DNA of 64,000 nucleotides from Capnocytophaga ochracea DSM 7271 (GTDB lineage: Bacteria; Bacteroidota; Bacteroidia; Flavobacteriales; Flavobacteriaceae), in NCBI RefSeq assembly GCF_000023285.1, contig NC_013162.1:1-64000 (forward strand), read 5' to 3'. The notes beneath the pieces were generated by a model that worked only from the letters and a program-made list of their open reading frames with translations, made no database searches and had not been told where the DNA came from. Positions 1 through 9,312 of this stretch are shown here, piece after piece. Numbering within the stretch: the stretch's first letter is position 1; every line of letters begins with the position of its first letter. A program made the translations under genes and the position numbers.

Positions 1-600
1 AATTTGAGAATTAGCAAATGGGGACGGAAGAATAAAATAGTGAGTATAATTAGTAAATTAACAAATTTGAAAATTAGCAAATGGGGACGGAAGAATAAAA
101 TAATGTAGATATAGAGAGCTTATAGGAAAGACGGTGCAAGCCGCACGGGCAGGTGTGAGCCACACGGGCAGTCGTAGCACGACAGGCAGATAGTGTGAGC
201 CACACGGGCGGATAAATAATTAACGAACAAAGAACGAACAAAGAACGAACAAAGAACGAACAAAGAACGAACAAAAGACGGTGCGAGCCACACGGGCAGA
301 TATAGAAAAGACGAACAAAAGACGAACAAAAGACGAACAAAAGACGAACAATGAACGAACAAAAGACGAACGAATGACGAACAAAAGACGAACGAATGAC
401 GAACAAAGAACGAAGGTAAAGTGGGGGTAAGTTAAAGCTAAGATAGAGATAAAAAGAGGGTGATTAGTAGATTTCAACTTTACTAAAATTTGAAACTTTG
501 GCAAAGTTCGTTTTGGAAAGAGGGGGTAAACCGCACGGGCAAATAAAGAATGAAGGTAGGAAAGTCGGTTTTGAAAAGATAAAGAAAGGGTGATTAGAGA
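1..600 (+). repeat. Intergenic repeat block 1: 11-bp tandem units plus small hairpins
   Basis: This gene-free stretch holds two kinds of repeat. The first is a run of 11-bp units (GACGAACAAAA and the variant GAACGAACAAA) at roughly 227-282 and 311-412. The second is a set of 13-nt hairpin words with a central AGC, at about 142-215 and 280-297, each followed by GGGCA or GGGCG. The left flank (1-120), containing a duplicated 'aaattagcaaatggggac' word, resembles the reverse complement of the flank at 36690-36770 in block 3. A near-palindrome AACTTTGGCAAAGTT lies at 494-508. Open frames here are low-complexity artefacts of the 11-bp period. No function is known to me. Confidence 0.85.
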
Positions 601-696
601 TTTGTAAAAAGGGATATATATTACTGAAAATCAATAGATATTATATATGAGTAAAAAAGATTTTCGATATTAGTGAATTTATACATTATTTTTTCT

Positions 697-704
697 TATT
701 TTTG
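697..704 (+). promoter_or_regulatory. Bacteroidetes -7 element (TATTTTTG) for the oxidoreductase-oxyR pair
   Basis: TATTTTTG matches the TAnnTTTG -7 consensus of Bacteroidetes primary sigma factor and lies 24 nt before the ATG at 728. I see no clear -33 TTG at the ideal spacing. Confidence 0.5.
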
Positions 705-727
705 CCGTTCTAAACAAACTCATCATT

Positions 728-1642
728 ATGATAGACGCACACAAATTATCTATTGGTTTACTACTACCTATTGAAGCATACGAAGGGGCTATTCCTAAAA
801 TGGAAAACCAAGTACAACTCATTCAGCGAGCTGAAATGTTAGGCTTTAATGCTGTGTGGGTGCGTGACATTCCTCTATACACTCCTGATTTTAACGAAGT
901 AGGACAAATGTTTGACCCGTGGATATATTTGGCACACATTGCTACTCTTACCCAAAGTATTAAGTTTGGCTTTGCGAGTGTAATACTACCACTGCGTCAC
1001 CCTTTACACGTAGCCAAAGCTTCGGCGAGTCTTGACGTGCTATTTCCGAAGCGTTTTATGATGGGAGTTGCTTCTGGTGACCGACCTGTAGAATATCCTG
1101 CTTTTAATGAACTTTATGAATCACGGAGTACTCGTGTATTGGAGCATATGGCTATGTTACGCGACTTGTGGAGCAAAGAGTTCCCTACCTACAACAATGA
1201 GTATGGTACCCTAATGGAAAAAATGGGTGATGTAGTGCCTAAGCCCTTGCATAAAAATATACCAATGTATGCTACAGGGCACATAGGAGGAGTGAATTTG
1301 GAATGGATTGCGAAAAACTCGGACGGGTGGATTTACTACCCAAGAGATTTTGCTTTCACAAAGAAGGTAATACAAGACTGGCACAAAGCTCTTAAACAAG
1401 AAGGAGAACCCTCTAAACCTTATATTCAACCTGTGTATATTGACCTAAAAGATGACCCTGATTTTGAACCAGAGAAAATGGACTTAGGTTTCCGTTTAGG
1501 ACGTAACTATTTATTGGATATGTTCTTAGAACTCGGGAAAATAGGGGTTAACCATATTATGCTCGTACTAAAATACTGCTCTCGCCCTGCAAGTGAAGTG
1601 CTTGAAGAAATAGGAAAAGAAGTATTGCCACACTTGAAATAA
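728..1642 (+). CDS. LLM-class (luciferase-like) flavin oxidoreductase
   Basis: A 304-residue protein of the bacterial luciferase-like monooxygenase superfamily, which are TIM-barrel enzymes using FMN or F420. It shows the usual N-terminal pattern (IGLLLPIE, residues 8-15), AEMLGFNAVWVRD (about 36-48), then FGFASVILPLRHP and the loop MGVASGDRP that normally sits near the flavin. The C-terminal half keeps the PMYATGHIGG segment. No signal peptide or membrane segment is visible, so it is cytoplasmic. The substrate cannot be told from sequence. It is 9 bp upstream of oxyR and the pair is probably one transcript, which suggests a role in redox or detoxification; that link is inference. Confidence 0.85.
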   Translation: MIDAHKLSIGLLLPIEAYEGAIPKMENQVQLIQRAEMLGFNAVWVRDIPLYTPDFNEVGQMFDPWIYLAHIATLTQSIKFGFASVILPLRHPLHVAKASASLDVLFPKRFMMGVASGDRPVEYPAFNELYESRSTRVLEHMAMLRDLWSKEFPTYNNEYGTLMEKMGDVVPKPLHKNIPMYATGHIGGVNLEWIAKNSDGWIYYPRDFAFTKKVIQDWHKALKQEGEPSKPYIQPVYIDLKDDPDFEPEKMDLGFRLGRNYLLDMFLELGKIGVNHIMLVLKYCSRPASEVLEEIGKEVLPHLK

Positions 1643-1651
1643 ACGCAAATT

Positions 1652-2602
1652 ATGACCATTACTCAATACCAATATGTGTTGGCTGTGGCGAAGTACAAGA
1701 ACTTTACTACCGCTGCTGAACACAGTTTTGTTACCCAGCCTACCTTGAGTATGCAAGTGCAGAAATTGGAGGAAGAATTGGGGGTTACTATTTTTGACAG
1801 GAGCAAAAAGCCTTTACAGGTTACTGAAATAGGAGAACAAATCGTTAAACAAGCCCAAGTAATTGTAAATGAAGCGGGGAGAATGAACGATATAGTAGCG
1901 CAACAAAAGGGGTATATAGGAGGTGAGTTTCGCGTGGGAATTATCCCTACCGTCTCCCCTACTCTACTACCTATGTTTCTCACTAATTTCATCAATAAAT
2001 ACCCTAAGGTATGCCTAAAAATTGAGGAGCAAACTACTGAAAACATCTTGAAAAAGATAGAGGACGGGAGTTATGATGCAGGAATTTTGGCAACCCCTCT
2101 GCACAATCCGTCGATAGTAGAAAGACCGTTATACTATGAGCCTTTTGTGGCTTATATTCCACAAAATCACCGTTTGCAAAACTCTAAGACTATCTATTCT
2201 GAGGATTTGGATATCAACGATATATTGATGCTTGAAGACGGGCATTGTTTTAAGGACAGTGTACTGAATATCTGCAACCAAGATGTGATAGACTCAAAAG
2301 AGCACTTCCAACTAAAAAGCGGTAGTTTTGAAACCTTGGTACGCTTGGCTAACGAAGGCTTAGGAATGACTTTGTTACCATATTTACACTCTTTGGAACT
2401 GAAAGAGGAAGAAAAGAAACGCATTCACTATTTTGCTGAGCCTTACCCTGCACGCGAAATCAGCTTGGTATATCACAAAAACGAACTAAAAATGCAAATC
2501 ATCAAAGCTTTACACGACACTATTGCAGGGGTTATACGAGGGGCTATTGTTTTCCAAAATGTAAAAATTATCAGCCCAACAAGAGAAAGGCACAGAATTT
2601 GA
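1652..2602 (+). CDS. oxyR: OxyR, LysR-type peroxide-sensing regulator
   Basis: A 316-residue LysR-family activator with an N-terminal winged helix (TITQYQYVLAVAKYKNFTTA, then SFVTQPTLSMQVQKLEEELG) and a periplasmic-binding-protein-like effector domain. The two redox cysteines of OxyR are present in the signature GHCFKDSVLNIC. By codon count they fall at residues 199 and 208, the same positions as in the E. coli protein, where they form the disulfide that switches the regulator on. This makes OxyR more likely than another LysR regulator. It would control catalase, peroxidase or Dps-type genes elsewhere; its close coupling to the oxidoreductase is unusual. Confidence 0.93.
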   Translation: MTITQYQYVLAVAKYKNFTTAAEHSFVTQPTLSMQVQKLEEELGVTIFDRSKKPLQVTEIGEQIVKQAQVIVNEAGRMNDIVAQQKGYIGGEFRVGIIPTVSPTLLPMFLTNFINKYPKVCLKIEEQTTENILKKIEDGSYDAGILATPLHNPSIVERPLYYEPFVAYIPQNHRLQNSKTIYSEDLDINDILMLEDGHCFKDSVLNICNQDVIDSKEHFQLKSGSFETLVRLANEGLGMTLLPYLHSLELKEEEKKRIHYFAEPYPAREISLVYHKNELKMQIIKALHDTIAGVIRGAIVFQNVKIISPTRERHRI

Positions 2603-2658
2603 TAAAGCTAAGAGCTAAGAATTGAAAGTTAGCTAAATTATTAAAAAACAATTTTAGA

Positions 2659-4767
2659 ATGAAAAATATTTCAGCAGTATTATTTTTATTATTTATTTCA
2701 TTTGCGTCTTGTAGTTTTACAAGTAAGAAATTTGACAATCCAGATAAAGACAAGGATAGAGTGCTTTTGGACATTGTACAACACGTACTGGAAAATGCGC
2801 ATTTTAGTCCGATAAAAATGGACGATGCTTTCTCTAAGAAAGTATTTGACAGTTATTTGAATAATATTGATGGGCAGAAGCGTTATTTTCTACAATCGGA
2901 TATCAACGAGTTAAAAAAGTACGAAAACCGTTTGGACGACGATTTGAAAAACGGAGAAATTGCATTCTTCAACCTTTCTTACGAACGCCTCAAACAACGT
3001 ATGAAAGAAGCAGAAGCAATTACCAAAGCTATCTTTGCTAAACCAATCAACCTGAATACCAATGAAACGATTAATACCGACTATGAGAAGTTGCCTTTTG
3101 TAAAGAACAAAGCTGAGTTACAAAACCGCTGGAAACAAGTAATTATTTTCACTACACTTTCCACTTATATCACTAAACAAAAGGAAGAAGCGAGCAAGAA
3201 AGAAAAGGACGCTAAATATCAGCCTAAAACCAATGAGGTGCTCAAAAAAGAATCGATAGAAGCTACTCAAAAGACATTGGCTGATATGTTCAGTATGTAC
3301 AACGACATCACTCGTGAAGAGTGGTTCAGTATGTTTGTGAACGCTATTACTGAGACTTTCGACCCCCACTCCAACTATATGGCACCAGACATCAAAGAAG
3401 GTTTCGACCGAGATATGTCGGGTAAGTTTGAAGGTATAGGGGCACAATTACAAAAGAAGACTGATGGAATTGCTATTACCAATGTGATTTTGGGAGGGCC
3501 AGTATGGAAAGGTAAACTCCTTGAAGTAGGCGACCAAATCCTAAAAGTAGCACAAGGAGCCGGTGAGCCCGTAGATGTAGTAGGAATGCGTTTAGACGAT
3601 GCGGTAAAACTTATTAAAGGGCCTAAGGGCACTGAAGTACGCCTTACCGTAAAACGCGTAGACGGTACAATAGTAGACGGTACAATAGAAGTAGTGTCTA
3701 TCATTCGCGATGTGGTAGAAATTGAAGAAACTTATGCCAAATCGGCAGTGATAACTGCTAATGGTAAACGCTATGGACTTATCAACTTACCTAAATTCTA
3801 TATCGATTTTGAAGATGTAAACCAACGCAATGCTGCGACTGATGTGGCTCTTGAAATAGAAAAGCTCAAAAAAGAGAATATAGACGGGCTTATTGTAGAT
3901 TTACGTACCAATGGAGGGGGCTCCTTAAAAACAGTAGTGGATATAGGAGGTTTATTTATTCCTAAGGGACCTATCGTACAAGTAAAATCGTCGCGCGGAA
4001 GTCGTGATGTGCTCTCTGACAACGACCCTAAGACACAATGGGACGGTTCGTTGGTAATCCTTACCAATGAGCTTTCGGCATCAGCCTCAGAGATTTTGGC
4101 AGCGGCTATGCAAGACTACAAACGCGCTATCATCATAGGTGGTAAACAAACCTTTGGTAAAGGTACCGTACAAAGTTTTGTAGACCTTAATAGTTTCTTG
4201 CGCCAAAACAATTACGGCGACCTTGGTGCTATAAAAATTACTATTCAGAAGTTCTATCGTATCAACGGAGGGTCTACTCAGCTAAAAGGTGTAGAAAGCG
4301 ATATCGTAGTGCCTGATAAATACAAATATATTGACATAGGCGAACGCGATATGCCCAACGCTATGCCTTGGGATAAAATAGAGCCTGCTAAGTACACTCC
4401 TTGGACTAACAATGCTAACTTTGATAAGGCAATAGAAAACAGCAAAAAACGCATTAGTGAAAATCAATACTTAAAGCTGATTGACGAAAATGCTCAATGG
4501 ATAAAACAACAACAGAAAGACAACGTTTTTCCTCTCAACTACGAAGCTTACAAAAAAGTAATTGAGAAAAACGAAGAGCAATCTAAAAAGTTCAAAGCAA
4601 TTAACGATTACAAATCTAACTTGAAATTCACTTCAGTAGCTTCTGATGAGGCTAAAATAAAAAACAGTGAAGACTTGAAATTACGTCGTGATCGTTGGCA
4701 CGAAAGTCTTGAAAAAGATGTGTATATAGATGAAGCTGTGAAAGTATTGGAAGATTTGAACAAATAA
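2659..4767 (+). CDS. prc: Tail-specific (C-terminal processing) protease, peptidase S41A
   Basis: A 702-residue Prc/Tsp-type periplasmic protease, which degrades or trims exported proteins from their C-termini. An N-terminal hydrophobic segment ends in FASC, so it may be a lipoprotein, although the lipobox is not canonical. A PDZ domain follows (about residues 255-345, FEGIGAQLQKKTDGIAITNV onwards), then the S41 core. The Ser-Lys dyad is visible: Ser475 in SASASE (473-478) and Lys501 in TFGKGTVQ. The C-terminal helical region is the DUF3340-type extension typical of Tsp. Length agrees with the long Tsp class rather than short CtpA forms. A hairpin terminator follows directly. Confidence 0.93.
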   Translation: MKNISAVLFLLFISFASCSFTSKKFDNPDKDKDRVLLDIVQHVLENAHFSPIKMDDAFSKKVFDSYLNNIDGQKRYFLQSDINELKKYENRLDDDLKNGEIAFFNLSYERLKQRMKEAEAITKAIFAKPINLNTNETINTDYEKLPFVKNKAELQNRWKQVIIFTTLSTYITKQKEEASKKEKDAKYQPKTNEVLKKESIEATQKTLADMFSMYNDITREEWFSMFVNAITETFDPHSNYMAPDIKEGFDRDMSGKFEGIGAQLQKKTDGIAITNVILGGPVWKGKLLEVGDQILKVAQGAGEPVDVVGMRLDDAVKLIKGPKGTEVRLTVKRVDGTIVDGTIEVVSIIRDVVEIEETYAKSAVITANGKRYGLINLPKFYIDFEDVNQRNAATDVALEIEKLKKENIDGLIVDLRTNGGGSLKTVVDIGGLFIPKGPIVQVKSSRGSRDVLSDNDPKTQWDGSLVILTNELSASASEILAAAMQDYKRAIIIGGKQTFGKGTVQSFVDLNSFLRQNNYGDLGAIKITIQKFYRINGGSTQLKGVESDIVVPDKYKYIDIGERDMPNAMPWDKIEPAKYTPWTNNANFDKAIENSKKRISENQYLKLIDENAQWIKQQQKDNVFPLNYEAYKKVIEKNEEQSKKFKAINDYKSNLKFTSVASDEAKIKNSEDLKLRRDRWHESLEKDVYIDEAVKVLEDLNK

Positions 4768-4787
4768 GACAATAAGTAATACATTAT

Positions 4788-4830
4788 AAAAACATTGGCA
4801 GAGCGAGGAGCTTTGCCAATGTTTTTATTT
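4788..4830 (+). terminator. Rho-independent terminator after the protease gene
   Basis: A 13-bp perfect stem, AAAAACATTGGCA (4788-4800) with TGCCAATGTTTTT (4814-4826), and a T-rich tail. Confidence 0.85.
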
Positions 4831-4852
4831 TGGGTATATGGGAAATTTGTTA

Positions 4853-4860
4853 TACCTTTG
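4853..4860 (+). promoter_or_regulatory. -7 element TACCTTTG before the acyltransferase gene
   Basis: TACCTTTG fits the TAnnTTTG consensus and follows the preceding terminator. The next ATG is 127 nt downstream, so the transcript would have a long leader. Confidence 0.5.
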
Positions 4861-4986
4861 CACTACATTTTGTCTGTTACCTAAATAGAAATGCGTTTTA
4901 AGATACTTAGTATTATATATAGAAATAAGAACCACCCCCACTACAAAAGGAAAAATAGACCATAGATAATAGACTATAAAAATATA

Positions 4987-6042
4987 ATGAAACAACGACT
5001 GATATTTATCGATGTAATACGCGCTTATGCCATCTGTATGATGTTACAAGGACATTTTATCACCGCTTTACTTGCTGAATCATACTGTGACGAAAATAAC
5101 CCTTACTATCATATTTGGCATTATTTCACAGGTATTACCGCACCTGTATTCCTTACCATCTCAGGCTTTATCTTTACCTATTTGCTCATTCGAGAAGGCG
5201 AACGCAGTGGTGTAGGACTCAAGAACCCACGTGTAAAGAAAGGAGCAAAACGCGGATTAATGCTTATAGCTGTGGCGTGTATTTTGCGGAAAAGCATCTA
5301 TTTCGTAGATATTTTGCATTGTATAGGGTTAGCTCTCATCATAATGGTAGGACTCTACTTATTAGCTAGAAATCACGTGAGGCATTTCCTTCCTACAATG
5401 CTCATCGGCATTACTTTACTACTTTTCACTTTCAACGAAACCTATAACCAATATGAATACTCTTGGTTACCCCAAGTAGTAGCCAATTACTTCACTCCAA
5501 AATACGGTACTTTCTTTACTATTTTTCCGTGGTTAGGCTTTGTAACCTTAGGAGGCTTTATGGGATCGCTATTTTACTATTACAGAAACACCAAACACTT
5601 ATATACAGTATATACACTACTACTTATTGGCATCGGAGCCATTTTTCACTTCCAATATCACACATTTCACTTCTTATACAGCATTACAGGGTGGGGACAC
5701 TTTGAAAGTTTAGCACGCAATGGCTTTCTTTTTTTGAGAATGGGTGATACTCTTTGGACATTTGCTGTATTTGTAATCTTACGAAATGTACTTACTGCCC
5801 ATTTTTTACAACGTATAGGGCAAAATACCCTTTCTATTTACATCATTCACAGTATTGCGCTCTATCACTTTATTCCATATTTCAACTTAGACCATTATCT
5901 TCATAAAAGCTTAAATCCTACCCAAGCTGTGATAGGTGCTATTGCCTTTGTGATAGGTATTTTAATTCTTTCATTCTATTATCACAAAGTCAGCAAATAT
6001 ATAAAAGAAAAATATTTAAACAAGAAAACCATTGAGAAATAA
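4987..6042 (+). CDS. DUF1624 / heparan-alpha-glucosaminide N-acetyltransferase-like membrane protein
   Basis: A 351-residue polytopic membrane protein with roughly nine or ten hydrophobic segments. The N-terminus (FIDVIRAYAICMMLQGHF) is the hallmark of DUF1624 and the related acyltransferase-3 fold: an Asp/Arg-containing first helix ending in a conserved His. These proteins move acyl groups across or at the inner membrane, usually on to sugars or cell-envelope glycans. The substrate cannot be predicted. It stands alone between a terminator and tRNA-Gly, followed one base later by a very short open frame. Confidence 0.8.
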   Translation: MKQRLIFIDVIRAYAICMMLQGHFITALLAESYCDENNPYYHIWHYFTGITAPVFLTISGFIFTYLLIREGERSGVGLKNPRVKKGAKRGLMLIAVACILRKSIYFVDILHCIGLALIIMVGLYLLARNHVRHFLPTMLIGITLLLFTFNETYNQYEYSWLPQVVANYFTPKYGTFFTIFPWLGFVTLGGFMGSLFYYYRNTKHLYTVYTLLLIGIGAIFHFQYHTFHFLYSITGWGHFESLARNGFLFLRMGDTLWTFAVFVILRNVLTAHFLQRIGQNTLSIYIIHSIALYHFIPYFNLDHYLHKSLNPTQAVIGAIAFVIGILILSFYYHKVSKYIKEKYLNKKTIEK

Positions 6043-6043
6043 A

Positions 6044-6178
6044 ATGGCAGCCATAGAAATCTTTACCAGCAGTCAAAAAATGTATGGAGCTCCTATCAGT
6101 ATTGCAAGTTCCACAATGAAAATCAGTCATAAAGAACTTGTTTCGCTACTTTTAGAAAGTTTAGCTACTTATAAATAA
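6044..6178 (+). CDS. Small open frame, 44 residues, unknown
   Basis: The ATG begins one base after the stop of the acyltransferase gene, and the frame runs 44 codons to TAA. The peptide starts MAAIEIFTSSQKMYG and ends LLLESLATYK, with no signal peptide or membrane segment. It could be a coupled small gene, or the tail of a decayed longer gene. I cannot link it to a family, and no separate ribosome binding site is visible. Confidence 0.3.
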   Translation: MAAIEIFTSSQKMYGAPISIASSTMKISHKELVSLLLESLATYK

Positions 6179-6369
6179 AGATAAAAATCAGTAAAAATAT
6201 ACATTTAAAAACTTTACGTAAAATTTTATCTTCATTCGTTTGTCTTTATCTTTATCAGAAGAAAAGTAATGAGAAAAATAATCATTGATTTATAAGTCTT
6301 TACTTTTTTATTTACAGAAAATACAATAAAAAAGTTTAAAAAAATTTGGAATATAATAGCAAATGCCCG

Positions 6370-6377
6370 TATATTTG
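6370..6377 (+). promoter_or_regulatory. -7 element TATATTTG for tRNA-Gly
   Basis: TATATTTG matches TAnnTTTG and lies 31 nt upstream of the tRNA 5' end. Confidence 0.6.
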
Positions 6378-6408
6378 CACTCGAAAAATTATTTATATCA
6401 TTGTAATT

Positions 6409-6481
6409 GCGGGAGTAGCTCAGTTGGTAGAGCGTCAGCCTTCCAAGCTGAATGTCGCGAGTTCGAACCTCGTCTCCCGCT
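6409..6481 (+). tRNA. tRNA-Gly (anticodon TCC)
   Basis: A complete 73-nt cloverleaf. The acceptor stem GCGGGAG pairs with CTCCCGC (6474-6480), with discriminator T at 6481. The D-arm is GCTC/GAGC, and the anticodon loop TTCCAAG has TCC at 6442-6444. The T-arm contains GTTCGAACC. The 3' CCA is not encoded. It has its own promoter and terminator. Confidence 0.96.
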
Positions 6482-6487
6482 CTACAA

Positions 6488-6523
6488 AAAAAGCCTGATA
6501 ACAATATGTTATCAGGCTTTTTG
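6488..6523 (+). terminator. Bidirectional hairpin terminator after tRNA-Gly
   Basis: A stem of AAAGCCTGATAACA with TGTTATCAGGCTTT around an ATA loop, with T-runs on both strands. It can end the tRNA transcript on + and the methylase/rel transcript on -. Confidence 0.88.
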
Positions 6524-6539
6524 TTTATCATTTCTATTT

Positions 6540-7082
6540 TTATAACATTGTATGCTTCCTGAGCTTCATTGCTAACTCCCAAATAGCAATTCCTGCACTT
6601 ACCGAAATATTCAGAGAATGTTTAGTACCATACTGTGGAATTTCTATCACCTCATCAGAAGTTGAAACCACTTCTTGTTCCACTCCTTTTACCTCATTGC
6701 CAAAGATAATAGCATATTTTTGCTTTCCGTTAGGCTGAAAATCATTCAGCATTGTGGAATTTTCAGCTTGCTCAATGCTAATAATATAAACATCTTGCTC
6801 TTTTAGCTTTTCTACTGCCGAAAGTGTGTTTTCTACATATTCCCACGCCACACTATCAGTCGCACCCAAAGCTGTTTTGTGAATCTCTTTGTTTGGAGGA
6901 GTGGCAGTAATCCCACAGAGGTATATTTTTTCAATTAAAAAAGCATCGCAAGTGCGAAAAACAGAACCTATATTGTTCAAACTTCTCACATTATCCAAAA
7001 TTACTATTAAAGGTGTCTTTTCTGCCTTCTTAAATTGCTCAATATCCAACCTATTGAGCTCACTATTTGCTAATTTTCGCAT
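6540..7082 (-). CDS. SpoU/TrmH-family RNA 2'-O-methyltransferase
   Basis: A 180-residue SPOUT methylase that would transfer a methyl group from SAM to a ribose 2'-OH of tRNA or rRNA. All three SpoU motifs are readable: NVRSLNNIGSVFRT (31-44), IIFGNEVKGV (about 125-134), and IPQYGTKHSLNISVSAGIA (148-166), which form the knotted SAM site. It has no N-terminal substrate-binding extension as in RlmB, so it is a short TrmL/TrmH-like form. The target RNA is unknown. The start codon lies 1 bp after the rel stop, indicating one operon. Confidence 0.88.
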   Translation of the reverse strand: MRKLANSELNRLDIEQFKKAEKTPLIVILDNVRSLNNIGSVFRTCDAFLIEKIYLCGITATPPNKEIHKTALGATDSVAWEYVENTLSAVEKLKEQDVYIISIEQAENSTMLNDFQPNGKQKYAIIFGNEVKGVEQEVVSTSDEVIEIPQYGTKHSLNISVSAGIAIWELAMKLRKHTML

Positions 7083-7083
7083 A

Positions 7084-9282
7084 TTAGAGTCTGTTTACTT
7101 TATCTACTCCTTTAATGTTTTTAATATCTTGCATCAATTTCTTTAAAGTTGCATTATTGTTGATAGAAATAGAAACTTTCCCGCTGAATACATTGCCTTC
7201 GGTATCAATATTAATGTTGGTAAGTTTTACAAATTTGCTATCCAAAATCACTTTTGAGATATCGCTGATGAGTCCATCGCGGTCAATACCACTAATTTTA
7301 AGACTCACTTTGAAATCTCTTTCATCAGATTTTACCCATTTGGCTTGAATGATACGATAAGCGTAATTCGATTGCATCGAAATAGCATTCGGGCAAGTTT
7401 TTTTGTGTACTTTCACCCCTTCGTTGATAGTAACGAATCCAAAAATGGGATCACCAGGGATAGGATTGCAACATTTTGAAAAAGTATAGTCTAACGATTC
7501 TTCTTCTTTGCCGAACACAATGCTATCATAGTGAACGTTGGGCGAATAAATGGGTTCGTCGGTAGGTTTTTTTACTGCTTTATTTTTGAATAAGCCAAAG
7601 AAAGACGTGCGATGCGATACAAAGTCTTTCAACATTTGGTTGCTGATTTCTCCCGTGCCTGCTTGATAGTAAATATCTAAGCTCGTCTTTGTTTTGAAGT
7701 AACTCACCATCTCATTCATCACTTCCTCGTTGAGAGTAATCTTCAATTGTTTTAATTTTCGTACTAAAATCTCTTTTCCTTCGGCGGCAACGGTTTTTGT
7801 CTCTTCTTTTAAAGCATTTTTTATCTTACTACGAGCTTTGGCTGTGGTGGCATAGTTGAGCCAGTTTTTAGTAGGTTTTACATTTTCGGCAGTGATGATT
7901 TCCACCGTTTCGCCACTCTTTAACACATAGTTTAAGGGCACTAATTTATTGTTTACTTTAGCTCCCCGCGTTTTTAAGCCCACTCCTGTATGGATATAAA
8001 AAGCAAAATCTAAGGGAGTTGCGCCTTTCGGGAGGGATTTTATCTCGCCATTAGGGGTAAAGACGAAAATCTCTTTGGAATACAAGTTGAGTTTAAAGTC
8101 TTCTACAAAGTCCACCGCATTTGCCTCGCTGTTTTCAAAGATTTCTTGCAACCTATTAAGCCACATTTCGATGCCTTCTTCTTTTTGGTTGCCGTGCTTA
8201 TACTTAAAATGGGCTGCATAACCTTTTTCGGCAATTTCGTGCATACGTTCGCTGCGTATTTGCACCTCTACCCATTTGCCTTTTGGACCCATTACGGTAA
8301 TGTGTAAGGCTTCGTAACCTGTAGATTTGGGTGAGGAAATCCAATCGCGCAATCGGGTGGGATTGGGACGGAAGTGGTCGGTAACAATAGAGTATATTTT
8401 CCAAGCCAAAAACTTTTCTTCGGCTGGTTCACTTTTATAGATGATGCGAATCGCAAATTTATCGTAAACTTCTTCAAAACTCACGCCTTGCGATTCCATT
8501 TTTCTGTAAATAGAATAGATTGATTTAGGTCGCCCTTTGATGGAATAATCAATTTTTTGTTGCGTCAAAGAAGTTTCTACGATTTTGGTAAACGCCTCAA
8601 TGTATTCCTGTTGTTCTTCTTTGGATTCCTCCATTTTGTTTAGGATACTATTGTAGCGCTCAGGGTCAGTGTATTTAAGGGCGAGGTCTTCTAATTCTGT
8701 TTTGATGTTATACAAACCAATGCGGTGAGCAATAGGTGCATAAATATAGAGTGTTTCCGAAGCTATTTTGGCTTGTTTGTATTCTGCCATCGAATCCATC
8801 GTTTGCATATTGTGGAGTCTGTCAGCAATTTTGATGAGAATCACACGTACATCGTCGTTCATCGTGAGGAGGAGCTTTCGGAAGTTCTCGGCTTGTAAAG
8901 AGATATCATTTTCACGGCTCATACTCGAAATTTTGGTAAGTCCTTCCACAATATGTGCTACAGTGTTACCAAAAAGCCGTTCCATATCTTCAATCGTATA
9001 GTCAGTATCTTCTACTACATCGTGTAGCAAAGCCGACGCAATGGCTACGGCGTCTAATCCTATTTGTGAAGCAACAATTTTAGCTACGGCAATAGGGTGA
9101 AAAATGTAAGGTTCCCCACTTTTTCGGCGTTGGTTTTTGTGCGCATCAACAGCGGTGTCAAACGCCAAGCGAATGAGCTTTTTATCTTCATCACTCAGGG
9201 TTTGATAGCTGATACGCAAGAGTTCTTTATACTCGCGCGCAATGGCTTTATTTTCTTCTTCTAAGTCGATGTTTGTTTCCAT
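7084..9282 (-). CDS. rel: Bifunctional (p)ppGpp synthetase/hydrolase (RelA/SpoT homologue)
   Basis: About 732 residues. It makes and degrades the alarmone (p)ppGpp in the stringent response. Order of domains: HD hydrolase with HPIAVAKIV and LLHDVVEDTDYT (about 65-105), RelA synthetase core (about 225-350, with KGRPKSIYSIYRKM and TGYEALH), TGS domain (IFVFTPNGEIKSLPKGA), helical and zinc-finger-like CC region (FSKCCNPIPGD), and a C-terminal ACT domain. The intact HD motif means hydrolysis should be kept. A longer reading from 9294 begins with TTG; I prefer the ATG at 9282 (METNIDLEEEN). Confidence 0.95.
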   Translation of the reverse strand: METNIDLEEENKAIAREYKELLRISYQTLSDEDKKLIRLAFDTAVDAHKNQRRKSGEPYIFHPIAVAKIVASQIGLDAVAIASALLHDVVEDTDYTIEDMERLFGNTVAHIVEGLTKISSMSRENDISLQAENFRKLLLTMNDDVRVILIKIADRLHNMQTMDSMAEYKQAKIASETLYIYAPIAHRIGLYNIKTELEDLALKYTDPERYNSILNKMEESKEEQQEYIEAFTKIVETSLTQQKIDYSIKGRPKSIYSIYRKMESQGVSFEEVYDKFAIRIIYKSEPAEEKFLAWKIYSIVTDHFRPNPTRLRDWISSPKSTGYEALHITVMGPKGKWVEVQIRSERMHEIAEKGYAAHFKYKHGNQKEEGIEMWLNRLQEIFENSEANAVDFVEDFKLNLYSKEIFVFTPNGEIKSLPKGATPLDFAFYIHTGVGLKTRGAKVNNKLVPLNYVLKSGETVEIITAENVKPTKNWLNYATTAKARSKIKNALKEETKTVAAEGKEILVRKLKQLKITLNEEVMNEMVSYFKTKTSLDIYYQAGTGEISNQMLKDFVSHRTSFFGLFKNKAVKKPTDEPIYSPNVHYDSIVFGKEEESLDYTFSKCCNPIPGDPIFGFVTINEGVKVHKKTCPNAISMQSNYAYRIIQAKWVKSDERDFKVSLKISGIDRDGLISDISKVILDSKFVKLTNINIDTEGNVFSGKVSISINNNATLKKLMQDIKNIKGVDKVNRL

Positions 9283-9312
9283 AGCAAAGAACAAAAGAGG
9301 ATTTTCAAAAAT

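Noticed and set aside
74-504. Open frames rich in FVRLLFVFCSS-like runs in block 1
   Set aside because: These are produced by the 11-bp repeat period, which is read as an 11-residue repeat in every frame. No ribosome binding site, signal or conservation supports them. The same holds at 22446-22849, 36322-36700 and 51929-52235.
1-600. Possible CRISPR or insertion sequence in the repeat blocks
   Set aside because: The 11-bp units are contiguous without unique spacers, and there is no transposase frame or terminal inverted repeat.
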